NCBI GenBank assembly: GCA_963682175.1
Contig: OY821783.1
Coordinates: 38,710,301-38,774,300, forward strand
Direction of reading: 5' to 3'
DNA from: Triglochin maritima
Taxonomy: Eukaryota; Streptophyta; Magnoliopsida; Alismatales; Juncaginaceae
Length of the DNA: 64,000 nucleotides
The notes under the pieces were generated by a model that had not been told where the DNA came from, did no database searches, and saw only the letters and a program-made list of their open reading frames with translations. Position numbers and translations under genes: made by a program. Below, piece after piece: positions 20,859 through 33,424 of this stretch. The number at the start of each line of letters is the position of its first letter. The stretch's first letter is position 1.

Positions 20859-22643
20859 ACCTCACCAATCCAAGAAAACAACCCACCTACACCACCAGTA
20901 AATCCTTCAGTCACTTGTTCACCACTACCCTCCAATATACATGATACTCCAACTGTATCTCACCCCATGACCACAAGAACAAAAGATCAGACCCGAAAAC
21001 CCAAGGAATTCCCTGGTTTCAAAACCTTCAATACTACCAAACATCCACCTCCATCCTCCACTCTTTCAGACACACCACCTTCAAATTTCTCTACTGCTGT
21101 CAAAAACAATAAGTGGCGGACGGCTATGGATGATGAATATAATGCACTAATCTCAAACAATTCTTGGGCTCTTGTTCCTGTCTCCTCAGTTAATAATTTA
21201 GTTGGTTGTAAATGGGTATATCGAATCAAGCGTAATCCTGATGGCTCTGTTGTAAAATACAAAGCATGTCTTGTTGCTAAAGGGTTTCACCAAGAAGCTG
21301 GAGTTGACTATGATGAAACTTTCAGTCCTGTTGTGAAACCAGTCACTATTCGAGTAGTTCTTTCTCTTGCTATTTCCAAAAACTGGCCTATTAGGCAACT
21401 TGATGTGAACAATGCATTTTTAAATGATGATCTCCAAGAGGAAGTCTATATGTCGCAACCTCAGGGATATATTAACCCAAGGTTTCCACATCATGTCTGT
21501 CGACTCCAGAAAGCCATCTACGGCCTTAAGCAGGCCCCTCGAGCTTGGTTCCACAAATTATCAACCAAGCTCACTCAGCTTGGCTTCCGACCAAGTCTAT
21601 CTGACACCTCTATGTTTGTTTTGAATACAGGTCAACACATCCTGATTATCCTCGTCTATGTAGATGATATTCTCCTCACAGGCAGCTCTCCGCAACTCAT
21701 TTCTCAGGTTGTTTCAACCCTTAACTCTACCTTTTCTTTAAAAGATCTAGGCCTTATTCACTATTTTTTAGGGATAGAAGCACATAAAACACCTACTGGC
21801 ATGTTTTTTAACCAACAAAAATACATTTCAGACTTATTGATTAAAACCAACATGCACAACGCTAAACCATTCACCACTCACTCCTGTCCTTCAATCAAAT
21901 TATCACGTTACACTGGCTCACCCATGCATGACATTTTTCTCTATAGAAGTATTGTCGGTGCTCTCCAATATATAACTCTAACCATACCCGACATAACATA
22001 CTCCGTAAATCGTGTCTGTCAATATATGCACAATCCAAATAATGATCACTGGACTGCTGTAAAAAGGATCCTACGATATCTAAAACAAACAATCAATCAT
22101 GGTTTGAATTTTGTTAGATCATCTCCCACAACTTTAAGCCACTTGTCTGCATTTTCTGATGCAGATTGGGCTGGGGACTCGGATGATCGACGCTCTACTT
22201 CTGGCTTTTGCATCTATCTTGGAGACAATCTGGTTTCCTGGAAATCAAAAAAACAACCCACGGTAGCAAAATCAAGCACCAAGGCTGAATACAAAAGTTT
22301 ATCCCATGCCACAACAGAAATCATATGGATCCAGCAACTTCTTCATGACCTTCACCTTCCCTGCACCACGCCTACTCTTTGGTGCGATAACATCGACGCT
22401 ACATTTCTGGCTGCAAATCCGGTTTTTCATGCCCGAACCAAGCACGTGGAAATTGACTTTCACTTTGTTCGAGAGAAAGTCGCATCTAAACAACTCAACA
22501 TACAGTTTATTTCCAGCAAAGACCAAACTGCAGATGTTTTCACAAAGGCACTACCGTCATCTCAATTTAACCTTCTTCGTTTCAAACTCACAGTTCGCCC
22601 ACTCCCTGTTCGCTTGAGGGGGGATATTAGAACATCCATATAA
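20859..22643 (+). CDS. Copia reverse transcriptase-RNase H part of the polyprotein
   Basis: It is in the same frame as the upstream part, after one TAA codon; the first internal ATG is at 20967. RT blocks are visible: GCKWVYRIKRNPDGSV, YKACLVAKGFHQ, DYDETFSPVVK, KAIYGLKQAPRAWF and the catalytic YVDDILLTGS. RNase H follows with FSDADWAGDSDDRRSTSG, a KAEYKSLS glutamate, and WCDNIDATFLAANPVFH. The coding end runs into the 3' LTR. All catalytic motifs look intact. Without readthrough of the stop this part has no obvious start, so function needs readthrough or complementation. Confidence 0.92.
   Translation, partial: TSPIQENNPPTPPVNPSVTCSPLPSNIHDTPTVSHPMTTRTKDQTRKPKEFPGFKTFNTTKHPPPSSTLSDTPPSNFSTAVKNNKWRTAMDDEYNALISNNSWALVPVSSVNNLVGCKWVYRIKRNPDGSVVKYKACLVAKGFHQEAGVDYDETFSPVVKPVTIRVVLSLAISKNWPIRQLDVNNAFLNDDLQEEVYMSQPQGYINPRFPHHVCRLQKAIYGLKQAPRAWFHKLSTKLTQLGFRPSLSDTSMFVLNTGQHILIILVYVDDILLTGSSPQLISQVVSTLNSTFSLKDLGLIHYFLGIEAHKTPTGMFFNQQKYISDLLIKTNMHNAKPFTTHSCPSIKLSRYTGSPMHDIFLYRSIVGALQYITLTIPDITYSVNRVCQYMHNPNNDHWTAVKRILRYLKQTINHGLNFVRSSPTTLSHLSAFSDADWAGDSDDRRSTSGFCIYLGDNLVSWKSKKQPTVAKSSTKAEYKSLSHATTEIIWIQQLLHDLHLPCTTPTLWCDNIDATFLAANPVFHARTKHVEIDFHFVREKVASKQLNIQFISSKDQTADVFTKALPSSQFNLLRFKLTVRPLPVRLRGDIRTSI
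22616..22624 (+). other. Copia polypurine tract
   Basis: GAGGGGGGA lies immediately upstream of the 3' LTR, as expected for the plus-strand primer. Confidence 0.75.
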
Positions 22644-22826
22644 AGCCCAATGTATTCGGCCTTCCTTCTAGTCCACATACATTTCATCTCTGTATTTTAT
22701 TAATCCCATACTGCTCAAATGTAATTTTGTAATCCAACCACTTGATATAAATACATCATGATCAATCTCTTAAGAGATTGATATCAGTTTATCTTAAATT
22801 CTTCTTCCAAGATATGTGTTTCAACA
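22625..22826 (+). repeat. Copia 3' LTR (202 bp)
   Basis: Same sequence as the 5' LTR apart from the missing 7 bp. It is followed by target duplication GAATC. Confidence 0.9.
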
Positions 22827-23130
22827 GAATCTGAATGGGGGTTTCAGATTGATATGCATGCATTTTATTTGTGATGCATGTCTCTTGATTGTGCTTATTG
22901 ACTGAATGTCATATTCTGTATTATTTTCCACATGATTATGATTCTGATTGATTGATGGTTGGTACTTGCAGGCTGTCGAGCTCACAAATTGTTGATTATA
23001 TTTTTCAGATTAATTATGAGCATATCAGATAGATTTAAATATCAGAGTTCGCAGCGGTCAGGATCACAGATCGTATCTTAACGCACCGGGTTCGAACGTG
23101 TGAGCAGTTGTCCGGGATCGGGACGTTACA

Positions 23131-23275
23131 GCATGAGGAATATGCCAACCGTGAGGTCATAGGTTCTGACTCGTTCAACGAAGGTGTTGCAGTATCCCTG
23201 GTGCTGGATGGCACTCATGTGTTCACCGTTTGAGACCGCATTCGAGATGAGATTGGGAAGGATAGGGGTGTTTAA
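23131..23275 (+). pseudogene. PIF/Harbinger transposase relic, 3' part
   Basis: Sequence resumes after the solo LTR with ANREVIGSDSFNEGVA and, after a stop, RIRDEIGKDRG, resembling the end of PIF/Harbinger transposases (an xxRDEI box). Together with 14920-15386 it forms one relic split by the nested insertions. Frameshifts and stops make it inactive. Confidence 0.6.
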
Positions 23276-24917
23276 ATGTCCTTTGGTTTGTTATCAACTA
23301 TCGTACGACGATGTACTATTGTCAGATGAGTTGAGCTCTCAGTTCTGAGTATAGCGTATACTACAAGTGGGATCAACACAAAAATTATTGGGAAAACACA
23401 AAACGGAGTTTGCAACATGGAAGTGGTTGCAAAGACAAACCGGATGAGATGATGAGAGGCACACCATCCAGATTGACAACGACCGGTGGAAACAAAACAC
23501 CTTGTTAATTGTAAGTTTCATTTGAATCAGTTCTTTTATATTGTGTCCTTCCATGTCTAACTTGCTGCTACGAATACATTGAGGGACACTTCAATCTTGA
23601 AAAGTTTAGGCATGAACCAATCTATGTCCATATCAGAATAAGATTCACAAAATCATTAGAATATAATTTGAAATTAGATCAAAGACCATTATATATATAG
23701 ACTACACTTTCAAAACTTTGAAACCTCCAATCAAAAACAGACATCGCAGTTGTTAGTTGATTTGTTACCGAAGCAATAGAGCTAAAACAATATTTTGTTA
23801 CGGAAGCATGCATGAAGAATATTCTATTTGATGTCAGTATTAAAACTTTGCTTGTGGTAGTTCATATTCAAACACACCTGCAGAAACAAGCTGTTGTCAC
23901 ACTACACCATCATATTGTATTTGAAGCATGCACGAATATTATTAATCTTCCCACGGTTGTCTTTCTAAGCAATATAAGTCTATAATCAACAAGCCTTTGA
24001 TTTGATGGGATTAAGCCCACAAAGACTTCAAGTTGCAAATTCAGGGTCATCAATTCATCATGAGAAGCATCAGAATGCATGTGATCTTCTGTGATCAAAA
24101 CCTGTTCAGAATCTCTACTTTTTGAACTGTCAAAACTCCCCCCATCTGCCAGCCTGCATTGTTTGATTCTCACATTATAACTTCTAAAAGTAAATGTTGT
24201 TTTTGATAATTCTCAAAATAAATGTTATAATTTCATTAAAATCTACGAGAGAAAAAAATGTACAGAATTGTTCCATGACAAGTATACAACTACTCTAAAG
24301 TTTGGGAAGGTAAAAAAAGGCATATTGAGGTTAAGAACTGAACTCATGTCAGTTTTCCATGTTCATAATGATTTGGTTTAAGTTGGTAGTTGTTAGGAAC
24401 CATCTGCATTCTGCAATGCTTGGAATAATTGGTGGGTATTTTTGGAAATTGTTCCCAACACTTGTTTATGATCTTGACTTGATTAAATTGTAGCTGACAC
24501 TTGTATAGATTATAATTGAAATTTGAATTGTTGCACATATTGTTATTCTTAAGTTTCAACAGAAAATTACAAAAGCAAAACTGTAGCTTATCCATTTGCT
24601 ATTGATACACATCACAACTTGCTGTCTGACTTACAGTTATCTGATTTTGGTGTGTTTGGTGTTTGCTGATTAGTTGAAACATATCTCTCCATATTTATGC
24701 GACATGGATAGGAAAGTTTTCAAAATCCAAACAGAAATGTTGTTTCTATTTTACCGTGATTCGTATGCAACAATCATTTTCTGCTTCACAATAATAAGAA
24801 GTGTTAACATTATAAGGAGCCAATAATCGATCCAACTTTTATGATACCGAATTGAATTTCTCAATATATTTTCAAGTTTAAACTACTCATCACCGTATTT
24901 AAACAATTGAATCGAAA
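23276..24917. other. Intergenic; one possible minus-strand exon
   Basis: AT-rich DNA with no recognised gene. On the minus strand, 24151 to ~24030 resembles an exon: it follows an acceptor-like 'aatgcag', encodes DGGSFDSSKSRDSEQVLITE and continues open to DELMTLNLQLE. I do not recognise the protein and see no further exons, so this is weak. Confidence 0.25.
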
Positions 24918-25304
24918 TTCTCTGTAACGCCCCAAAACAGCGGAAAAAAAATTAAAACTTTAAACAGATAAAGGATTAACACTGGGGTCGTCACCAAACC
25001 ACGAGTACATATATAATATAATATGATATGTACGATACAACAGTCAAGGATGACTACAACCCAACACAAAACATACACAACGCATGTACAAGGGAAAATC
25101 ATCCACCTCGAAGAACAAAAGGAGACAGGATCTGGTCTGGGTGTTCCTGTCCGCAGTCACCACCTCCTAATGACGCGTACGACCTGACATAAAACATGAA
25201 TATGCCTGAGTTTCCCGTGGGAAACCCCGTATACCAAATCCCTAAAATATGAACATAATATGTGAAATGAAACATGAAATGAAATGCAGTAAAACATAAC
25301 AATC

Positions 25305-25470
25305 TCTCGTGCACACCAGGCACCCGCTCCTCAGAGCCACAACAACAACGTGCACACAAGGCATCGCCGGTCAGAGTCTCGGTCAACGCTCCGTAGAGCC
25401 ACAACACGTGCACACAAGGCACCGCCGGTCAGAGTCTCGGCCAACGCTCCGTAGAGCCACAACACGTCTC
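25305..25470 (+). repeat. Tandem repeat within the solo LTR
   Basis: Three imperfect copies of a ~65-75-bp block contain 'cgtgcacacaaggca', 'gccggtcagagtctcgg' and 'cgctccgtagagccacaac'. Confidence 0.75.
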
Positions 25471-25582
25471 TTCTCTCAGGCCGGCAATGTTTGTACCGTC
25501 GCCCCAAAAAGGCCGGAGACCCATTGCCCTCGAGACGGATCCAACAACACACGACACAAGCATCCATGTGCAAAACAGTGCC

Positions 25583-26108
25583 CAACGGTCGAACGGAAGA
25601 CCCCAACCGGTCGACCGAACACCACAACTATTCCTCAGAATAACCGAAATAACGTCCAACCGGTCGAACGACTCTCAAATCACGGTCGACCGAAAACCAA
25701 CAGGGAAAATCCTCTCTCGCTCAAAAGCACCAACGGTCGAACGACCCTCAGGTCACGGTCGACCGAAAACAACCAGGGAAATTCCCCAACAAAACCGCAC
25801 TACACGGTCGACCGAAACCACACTCCCGGTCGACCGGCCAATAAGTTAACTGAAACGTCGGTCGGACGAAGTCAATGAGCGGTCGACCGTTTAGATGGTC
25901 AACGCCCCCAACCGACCTTTAACAGTGCTTTTCGGTCGACCGGCAAAGGGGACCCGTTCGACCGAAAACACACAGAGCCTTCTTCCCCTGGTAAAACGCA
26001 CCACCGGTCGACCACTCGAAGAGTATCGTTCGACCGGTGCAAGAGTTTTCTGCCCAAAATACACTACGACCGGTCGACCGCGCCATCCCGCCGGTCGACC
26101 GTTGCAGA
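25583..26108. repeat. GGTCGACCG palindrome cluster 2
   Basis: About sixteen copies of CGGTCGACCG or one-base variants (CGGTCGAACG, GTTCGACCG, CGGTCGGACG) occur in ~520 bp of the solo LTR. Unrelated sequence separates them. Confidence 0.85.
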
Positions 26109-26592
26109 GCAGAAATGCTGCTGCAAGGTTCTCGACGAGCCTTCCGGCCTACCGTCGGCCACTCCAACCCTCGCAAAGGCTAAAAGGAGGTCTACACTAA
26201 GGCTTGACATACCTTAAGGCTTGAAGAAGCCTTTGAAGAACCCCGACGAGCGCTTCCTCGCAAATCTCCACTTCTCCGGCGAAAACCCGAACCCGATCCT
26301 TTTCCTCCGGCCACACGATCCGGCGAGCCTCGAATCACACGATCCGGCGAACCTCGAGCTCCTCCCCACCACAGAGAGCTGCTGATCACGCGAGAGAGAG
26401 AGACTTGAGTGAGAGAGAGAAAACGAGTGAGGGAGAGAGAAAATCCAACCAACCTTTATACGCCTCCTCCTTCAATCCCCACCATCCATCACAATTCCTC
26501 CCCTCCATCTCAGCCCTCCATCTCCTCCTCCCCTAAGCCTCCACCTAAACACAATTAAGCCCAATAAACAAAGGTTAGGATGTAACATTCTC

Positions 26593-28547
26593 GGAGCAAG
26601 ATAAATGTCGATCCGAACGTAGTACAAGCTATACATTTAATCATTTATAGTCGGTATCCATATGTAAATGTCAAGTATTTTTTAAAACTATGAAAAAAGA
26701 CATTAACATTATTTTTAAACTTTTGAGCATTAAGATATAATGCAATTGTCCCTAGAGTTAGTTTAAGTTTTCTGTGGAAGAATGTTAGAAGTGTCATTTA
26801 AACATTGATCATTTAAAGGTTCTATTAATGATTTTAACACTAAATCTTTATATGTTATATCCATTTGCTATTTGTTCCATTTTCACAAAATATTAATCTA
26901 TAGGAATCACTTTGCCACCACATATCACACACCCCAAAAGTAGAAAATGATGATGCATCAGGATGGTGATAAACTGATGACTATTTGGTCACATGAAACC
27001 AAAGAAACATCCAAACAATGGAAGACAAGAAAATTTAATGACAACAAGAAGGAATTCCAAATGGAAACGACAATATGGAAGAAGAAAATTCTGTAGCTCA
27101 CCGTATTATGTTGTGTTCCATAGGAGTTATTGTTGATTCTACCAATGTTTTATGTGTTTTTTATTCCCAATGTGTCAATATTTAATGCTGCACTGCTGCC
27201 TATGGAGTATGGACTATGATCTGGTTTTCGGATATATATAAAGAGTACTTTTGCTATTTTTCTAAGGTATTTGGGTCTTTTTGCAAATGTGCAGAAAGAG
27301 ATCAGAATGAGATGATTGGGTAATCATTTTTTCAAAAGTATTATATTATATACTTGTTTGTTTTCTGCCCCTTGGCTTTTCTATTTCTTGAATCAAAGTC
27401 ACTTGGGAAATCTATAATACATTTCAAAATTTGACTTGTGATCAGCATTTTTAGTCAGTAGTCTGAAAAATAGTTTCAGTTTTCATTTATTCCACAGTTG
27501 ATGCGGTTTCAAGAACAGTACATTGGAGATAATGTTCTTGTGTAGGTTTTCTGATGTTGCGTTGTTTGTTGAGTTCATGTTTAGGCAAATCATATGCTTT
27601 GAGTATAGCTTATCAATTACAAGTTCAAAATTTGAAAGAAAAAAAACCCAACCAAGTTGAACATACATGATAGTTGAAGAGTCTTAGAAACTAGTTTAAA
27701 AAATCATATTAACGAAGAAAAAGAATGAAACTTTGAGTTCCTTGACTCATTGGTCCGTTTATTTTCAAGAAGTTTGCCGAACCTACTTAAGAGCAGGCTT
27801 TTCTCAAGAGGGGGGGGGGGGGGGGGCAATGACGACAAGACAATAGCAAAGTTTTTAATCTTAAACTAATTGATACACTAGAAATAAACAACATCATATA
27901 CAATCGGTCAAACTTGAAAATTTTCTGAGAATAATCAAACATAATTGTCACAAACTAAATTCCTAATTAGAAAACACAGTGTGTAAAAGAAGTTATCAAA
28001 CCAGGGGTAAAATAGGAAGGAAAAAATGTTGTCTTGGGAGAATAACACGACAAGGCATTGTGTTTTTGTGAGAAGAAGTGTAGGATGTCTTTGGAGTTGT
28101 GTTCTTTCTTGTTTGATTGCTGTTGTGGAAACAAGTGTAGAGTGTGTTCTAAACTACCTCCGAAAAATCCTTCCAATTCCAGCTATAAGACTCATGTCAA
28201 GCTTGTAGAAGTAGAAGTAGAAGTAGAAGTAGATCACATATAGAGAGAGAAAAAGGCAAAAGTTTCGAACACAGTAAGAAAATATTTTTCTTTTGAGAGA
28301 ATGGCAGTGACCCAACAACTCTGTTTAGTTTGTGTCATCACATCTGGCTTCTGTGCTTCTCAGAAAGTGAAACACTTTCCACTTCTTTTGAGTTTCATTT
28401 GACTGTGTTGTGTTCTTCTTCTTGTTGTTGTCCTCATGCTCATTTGAGCATTTTAGCTTTTCCAGGTTTCTTCACTTATCATTTGTTCCTTCCTTTTTCT
28501 TGTGAGGCATCTCTTGTCTTAAGGAATTAAGGTTATTCTTCTCCTTT
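26593..28547. other. Intergenic and upstream region of the BTB/NPH3 gene
   Basis: AT-rich DNA without a recognised gene. It contains a run of 17 G (27810-27826) and a short GTAGAA microsatellite (28204-28232). The last few hundred bases are probably promoter and 5' UTR of the BTB/NPH3 gene. Confidence 0.45.
27810..27826 (+). repeat. Poly(G) tract, 17 nt
   Basis: An uninterrupted G17 run in AT-rich DNA, directly readable. Confidence 0.8.
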
Positions 28548-31334
28548 ATGGATTCTTATCTTGAAGTTGAAGTTGATGGGGAAGAGGTCTTCTGGGTGAA
28601 CAAGGTAATAAAAAAAACTAAACTTTTCACTTGAAATTTGTGTTTTTTTGGCCCTTTTGATCTGTTTGCTGTATTCGGTCTGTGGTTTTTTTGTTTTAAC
28701 TCACAGAAAGTTGTGATTTTTATGGCTTTGGGTGGTTAGTGGTTTTTGGAAGTATGCCAATGGCTTGTTGTCTTGAAGTGGGATTAGTTAAAATAATTCC
28801 ATACTCGCCGCTAGAAATTTGTTATTTGGCTTTCTTGATGTGTTTCTGTTCTCGGTCAGTTTTGTTTTTGGTTTTAACTACTAACAAGTTTGTGATTTTA
28901 TGGTTTTATCATTTTGGCACCATATGCCTCACTTGTCCTTTGTTGTAAGCATTTATTTTGTTTTAAGGTTTGGTATCTGATTCTGTCCATACTGTTTAAT
29001 TGGATTTTGGTGTTCTGGATTTATCAGCTCCATCCTTTAATGATTTAGGTGATGCCAATAAGAATGTTGTTCTGATTCCTGCGATTGTAGGGTTCAGGTT
29101 TTCTTTCTGCTGGTTGGCATTGTTTTGGTACAGAAATTTATTACTTACACAAGTCTTCATACCATCATTGCATATGTAGAAATTCAATGACCAACATTTA
29201 ATTTTTCCTATTCCTCCACTTTTGGAGAAGTTGTTGGCATCATAACTTTATTATGATGATTTTCTTCCTATTTCCATGTAAGATCATCCATACCCTTATT
29301 TTCTTCCAGCAATTTAATGCTTTTTAGCTAACTACATTCCACCATCTTTCTTTGTCCATTTATTTGGTGGAATGTGAGATTCTTAACTAACTACAAAGTT
29401 TTGGAATTTACTGCATTTAAATTCCAGCCATCAAGAGTTTTGTACTTTTCAGTGTATCGGGTTTGGCAAATGTAAGTTCTCTTTGTTTATATATTGAATT
29501 CTAGTTTGCCAAACACAATGTCACATAGACAATGAAGATCTTCTTTCTCTCTTTTCAACTCATGTCAATTTTTTGTGGTAGTAGACATTAATTTTTCCTA
29601 TACTTCAATTCCTCCGAACTGTTGTGTCTATCCTAATAATATTTGGTACTAACTTTGCTCTTAATGTTGCTCTGATACTTGATTGCAGACAATTGTTTCG
29701 TCTTTCTCTCGTAGACTTGATAAATCTGTAACCAAGTCATTGGTAGAAGCTGAAGCTAAGCCTGCAAAAGTGCTCTTGCGAGGCTTTCCGGGAGGACCCG
29801 AAGCATTCGAGCTGCTACTGAAGTTCTGCTACAAAAGCTTGAAATCGGAAATAACTCCGAGAAACGTGTGTCTGCTGAATCTCGCAGCGCATTTCATGGA
29901 AATGATGGTAGCGGTTGAATCCTCTCCCAGTTTGGTACAAGAAACCGAGAAATCTCTCGAGATGATCCCTTATTGGACATGGGCCGAGTCTTTGGTTGCT
30001 CTTAGACAATGCCAAGATTATTGTTCTTCCGAGAACACATCTGCCGTCTTCGACAAAGTGGTTGAATCGATTGTTGGCAGAATTGCTTCCACGAATGATA
30101 CGAGTCCATCTAATTCCTCGCCCGAGAGCTCAGGCTTGCGATTCTTGTTCGACACGAGAAGTACCGTTAGCACGAAAAACAGCTCCCATAGATCGTGGTG
30201 GTTCGATGATCTTATGTCTTTCAACACTGAAACCGTTCAAATGCTGGTCAAGTCAATGGCATTCCAGAAATTGGACCACCAAACCATTGCCAGATTCCTC
30301 CTTTACCATTTCAAGAACAAAACATCAAATGGAAGGCTTCAAGATAAGAAAAAGATTGTGGAATTCATCATCGAACTTCTCTTTTCTCTCGACAGAAACT
30401 CCGTTTGCTGCAAGAGTTTATTCAGCATTCTGCGAATGTCTCTACCGTTGAATGTGAGCGAAAGCTGCAGAAGCAAACTAGACGAGATGATCGGATGCCA
30501 AATGGATCAGGCGACTTTGGACAACATACTTGTTCCTGCCACGGCCGCAATGGACAGCCTTTACGATGTAAATCTAGTACTAAGGCTTCTCAAGTCGTTT
30601 CTGAAAACTGGCGGTCGGTCGTCCACAACTCGACTGAACATCGTGGCAACCTTGGTGGACTTGTATCTAGCAGAAGTCGCTCCAGACCCGTCTTTGAAAC
30701 CTCAGAAATTCGTGTCATTGGCCATGATTTTGCCCGACGAGGCTCGAGATTCTTATGATGAAGTCTACAGAGCCTTGGACATATATATTCAGGTAAAATT
30801 AATCATAAGAAGATTACATTTAACTTTCTTCTCTAAAATCATATGCTTCAAATTTAGCGGTTATGATGTTTATAATATAATCTTGTTCATAATTAGGTTC
30901 ATGGTGGATTATCAGAAGAAGAGAGGATGAGGATATGTTGTGTTCTAAATTATGAGAAGTTATCATCAGAAACATGCAAGCATCTAACTCAGAATTCGAA
31001 TCTGCCATCCAGAACAGCCATCCAAGCACTTGTGTCACAACAATCCAAACTCAAAAGCTTGCTCCAAGAGACCAACAATTACAAGTTCATAAGAAACTCG
31101 CCTCGTCCGGTAAAGGACTTAAGTGATGGAGAACAAGTTGTTCTGTACGCGAAAAAACTCGACTCGAAGAGCATTGAGAATGAGAAACTTAAAGACCATC
31201 TTCAGGGAATGCAATGGAAGGTCGTCGAGCTCGAAAAGATTTGCAGAAAGATGCAGACTCAGATAACAAGAATCATGAAACCAGGAATGCCCACAAGTAG
31301 AAGCTCCAAATCACTGCCCAAGTTGTGTTCTTGA
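28548..31334 (+). CDS. BTB/POZ domain NPH3-family protein (At3g22104-like)
   Basis: Exons 28548-28604, 29689-30792 and 30897-31334 join in phase 0 to give about 532 aa. The N-terminus MDSYLEVEVDGEEVFWVNKT starts a BTB fold (LLRGFPGGPEAFELLLKFCY, ~50-70). From ~188 the NPH3 domain is clear: SWWFDDLMSFNTETVQMLVK, then KLDHQTIARFLLYHFK, LNIVATLVDLYLAEVA, LPDEARDSYDEVYRALDIYI and EERMRICCVLNYEKLSSETC. A C-terminal coiled coil follows (ENEKLKDHLQGMQWKVVELE). Family members act as substrate adaptors of CUL3 E3 ligases or as membrane signalling scaffolds; this subclade's target is unknown. The first intron is ~1.1 kb. The gene looks intact. The resemblance to Arabidopsis At3g22104 is from memory of the family. 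Confidence 0.9.
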
Positions 31335-33084
31335 CTTCACAAAAACATGTTCCGTTTCTCTTCATGTATGTTTTTGTATAGTCAGTTGAGAAATTACCAT
31401 TTCTCGTGTTTTGTGTTTCACTTTATATTATGTGAGCATTGTTTAATTTTGCAACATGAATGGGAAAACATATTTTGGGCTTTGATCAATTGTAGAGAAA
31501 ATGTAAAGAATATTATGGTCATTATTTGGCATCATCAACTAAGATTAGAGAAGTTAACTTGTTAATATTATGTTTGAACATTTAAAATGAGTTATGTTTT
31601 GTTGGGAATAGGAGCAAATAAATGAGGACAGTGTGGGAATTAGTGAAGGTAATGTTGAAGTGAAGAAACAACAAAGAATCTAGTTATGGATGGAGGGTTG
31701 TTATGTCTGATATTAATTAAATGGCTAATTACGGGTGATGGACATATATTTTTGTGCAAAGAGGCATTGAGACGTGTGATCTCTGAGAGATTTGGCTTTT
31801 GGTTTTGGACACATCTGTGGTGGGAATCAGCAAAGTAGATGGTCGGAGAGTCATGTATAAATAATTGCACTTCTAATACCCTTTGCTAATATAACTTACA
31901 TACTGTTAATTTTGTACAGATTATTTTTGAAGACAACTTAGACACTACTCTAACTTTGACAAGATTATTCACTAACCTCTTACCATTTTGTCACCTTTTA
32001 TTGCTTTTCATTTTATTTTCATTAAGAAAATGACTTGATTTCTTCTAACAGTGAATATAGTAAATTTCTTTGGAATATTATTTTTGAACACTAGAACGAA
32101 ATATGTTCTTACCACAAGCTTTTAATAATATGGTCGTGATCTGTCATTACGTGCCACTATCTCAAAGGATATGAATATGAGCTTGAATATCATACTCGTT
32201 AAAAACTTTATCCTTAAATGAAATGTGTATTATGTATGGATATGACCTGACTAATGATCACATCCATTAAGTAAGTAAATGGAGGGAATCTCATACCCAT
32301 TCTAATGGTTTTCTACCTAATGACGTATTAGTATTTTGACCCGCATTCACGTCATATATACTTGACTTAGACATCATATCATAGTGGTATGACTTTCAAT
32401 TAAGTGACGATAATATATATATATCCCTAGTGTTATGTTTATCACATGCATAATCCCCCCTGTAAATCAGGCTCGAGAGAAGGTTCAAGATCGAAAAGGC
32501 ATCTAAATGTGGTCCATACATATGATTTTGAATAATTATGAAAGCGCCAACGTGATCATCCCCATAAAGATAGTCTTAAGCTGATAAAATAACATTTTTG
32601 AACATGCTTTGTAGAATCAAAATGTTGTTATCAATGAGAATCTTAATCTTCTGTTGCTTACATGGAAAGTTTTAGTAAACCAAAAGGTGTAATATTAAAT
32701 GGTTGTGATGGAATTTGGGGTGAAAACCCAAGGCGAGGAATACGGCACCCCATATACCTCCTTTTCTAGCTATTAAGATAATGATTAAAACATAATGTTT
32801 GATCAAATCAGAATCCAATGCATTTGGACATGGAAATAATGTTTTGACACATATATACCCCTCATTCGATGTTGGTACGTGTAGTAGACTTGGAGCTCTT
32901 CCATTGAACCAAATACATCATCATGTTATACATTCATGCAAAAGACTAGTTTGTGCCATTCTTATGCGAAAATAGACATATATACTTATGGAAACATTAA
33001 TTCCCATTGCCCACAAGTAGCTAGGTTTGTGTGATAATATTGAGTATATATAGTGTTTGATTGGTACCTTAAGACCTCTTGAAG
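31335..33084. other. 3' UTR and intergenic region
   Basis: The first ~250 bases are probably the 3' UTR of the BTB/NPH3 gene. The rest is AT-rich with no recognised feature. Confidence 0.45.
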
Positions 33085-33424
33085 TTGTTGTTGGCGGATG
33101 GTTTATAGAATGTTGAAGTCAAGTTTGGCAACCACGACACACGTGATTTACAAGATTCGGCAACGTACCTACATCCTGGGGGAGGGATCATTCACGGGTT
33201 TCCTTTTATTCATCATCTTCTCTAACAATAGAAGTAACTAAGATTACAAGGGATTGGAGACAATGTGTCCTCCAAAACTCTCAAAAATTCTCTTACCCTT
33301 AATCTCTCTAAAGAAAAAAAATGCATTGTGTGCGTTGCGTAAATTGTGTACAAAAATGGTGAACAAAACATTTAAATACTAGACTCATCACTCATGACCG
33401 TACAGAAAAACATGCAAAACGTGG

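Larger units (their letters stand above)
15821..22826 (+). mobile_element. Ty1-copia LTR retrotransposon, young, with nested solo LTR
   Basis: The LTRs at 15821-16029 and 22625-22826 read identically except for a 7-bp difference (TTATTTA present only in the 5' copy, near 15965). The target duplication is GAATC (15816-15820, 22827-22831). A primer-binding site follows the 5' LTR and a polypurine tract precedes the 3' LTR. The order gag, protease, integrase, RT, RNase H is Ty1-copia. Without the nested insert the element is ~4.9 kb, a size and LTR length compatible with the Ale/Retrofit lineage (inference). One in-frame stop divides the polyprotein. Confidence 0.93.
15387..23130 (+). mobile_element. 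Solo LTR (733 bp excluding insert), interrupted by the copia element
   Basis: The outer ends are TGTAATATCCTGAATTTT (15387) and GGGATCGGGACGTTACA (ending 23130). The flanking 5-mers GCTTG (15382-15386) and GCATG (23131-23135) match at 4 of 5 positions. Removing the copia insertion and one GAATC copy (15821-22831) leaves a continuous ~733-bp LTR. No internal region or partner LTR is seen, so I call it a solo LTR, probably Ty3/gypsy from its termini. It sits inside the Harbinger relic. Confidence 0.7.
24923..26587 (+). mobile_element. Solo LTR, 1,665 bp
   Basis: It begins TGTAACGCCCCAAAAC and ends GGTTAGGATGTAACA, with TTCTC duplications at 24918-24922 and 26588-26592. It contains tandem ~75-bp repeats (25300-25470, with 'gtgcacacaaggca' and 'gtagagccacaac') and a GGTCGACCG cluster. 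No gag-pol or second LTR was found. Orientation is uncertain; the start sequence favours plus, but a TATAAA-like site also occurs on the minus strand near 26455. Confidence 0.75.
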
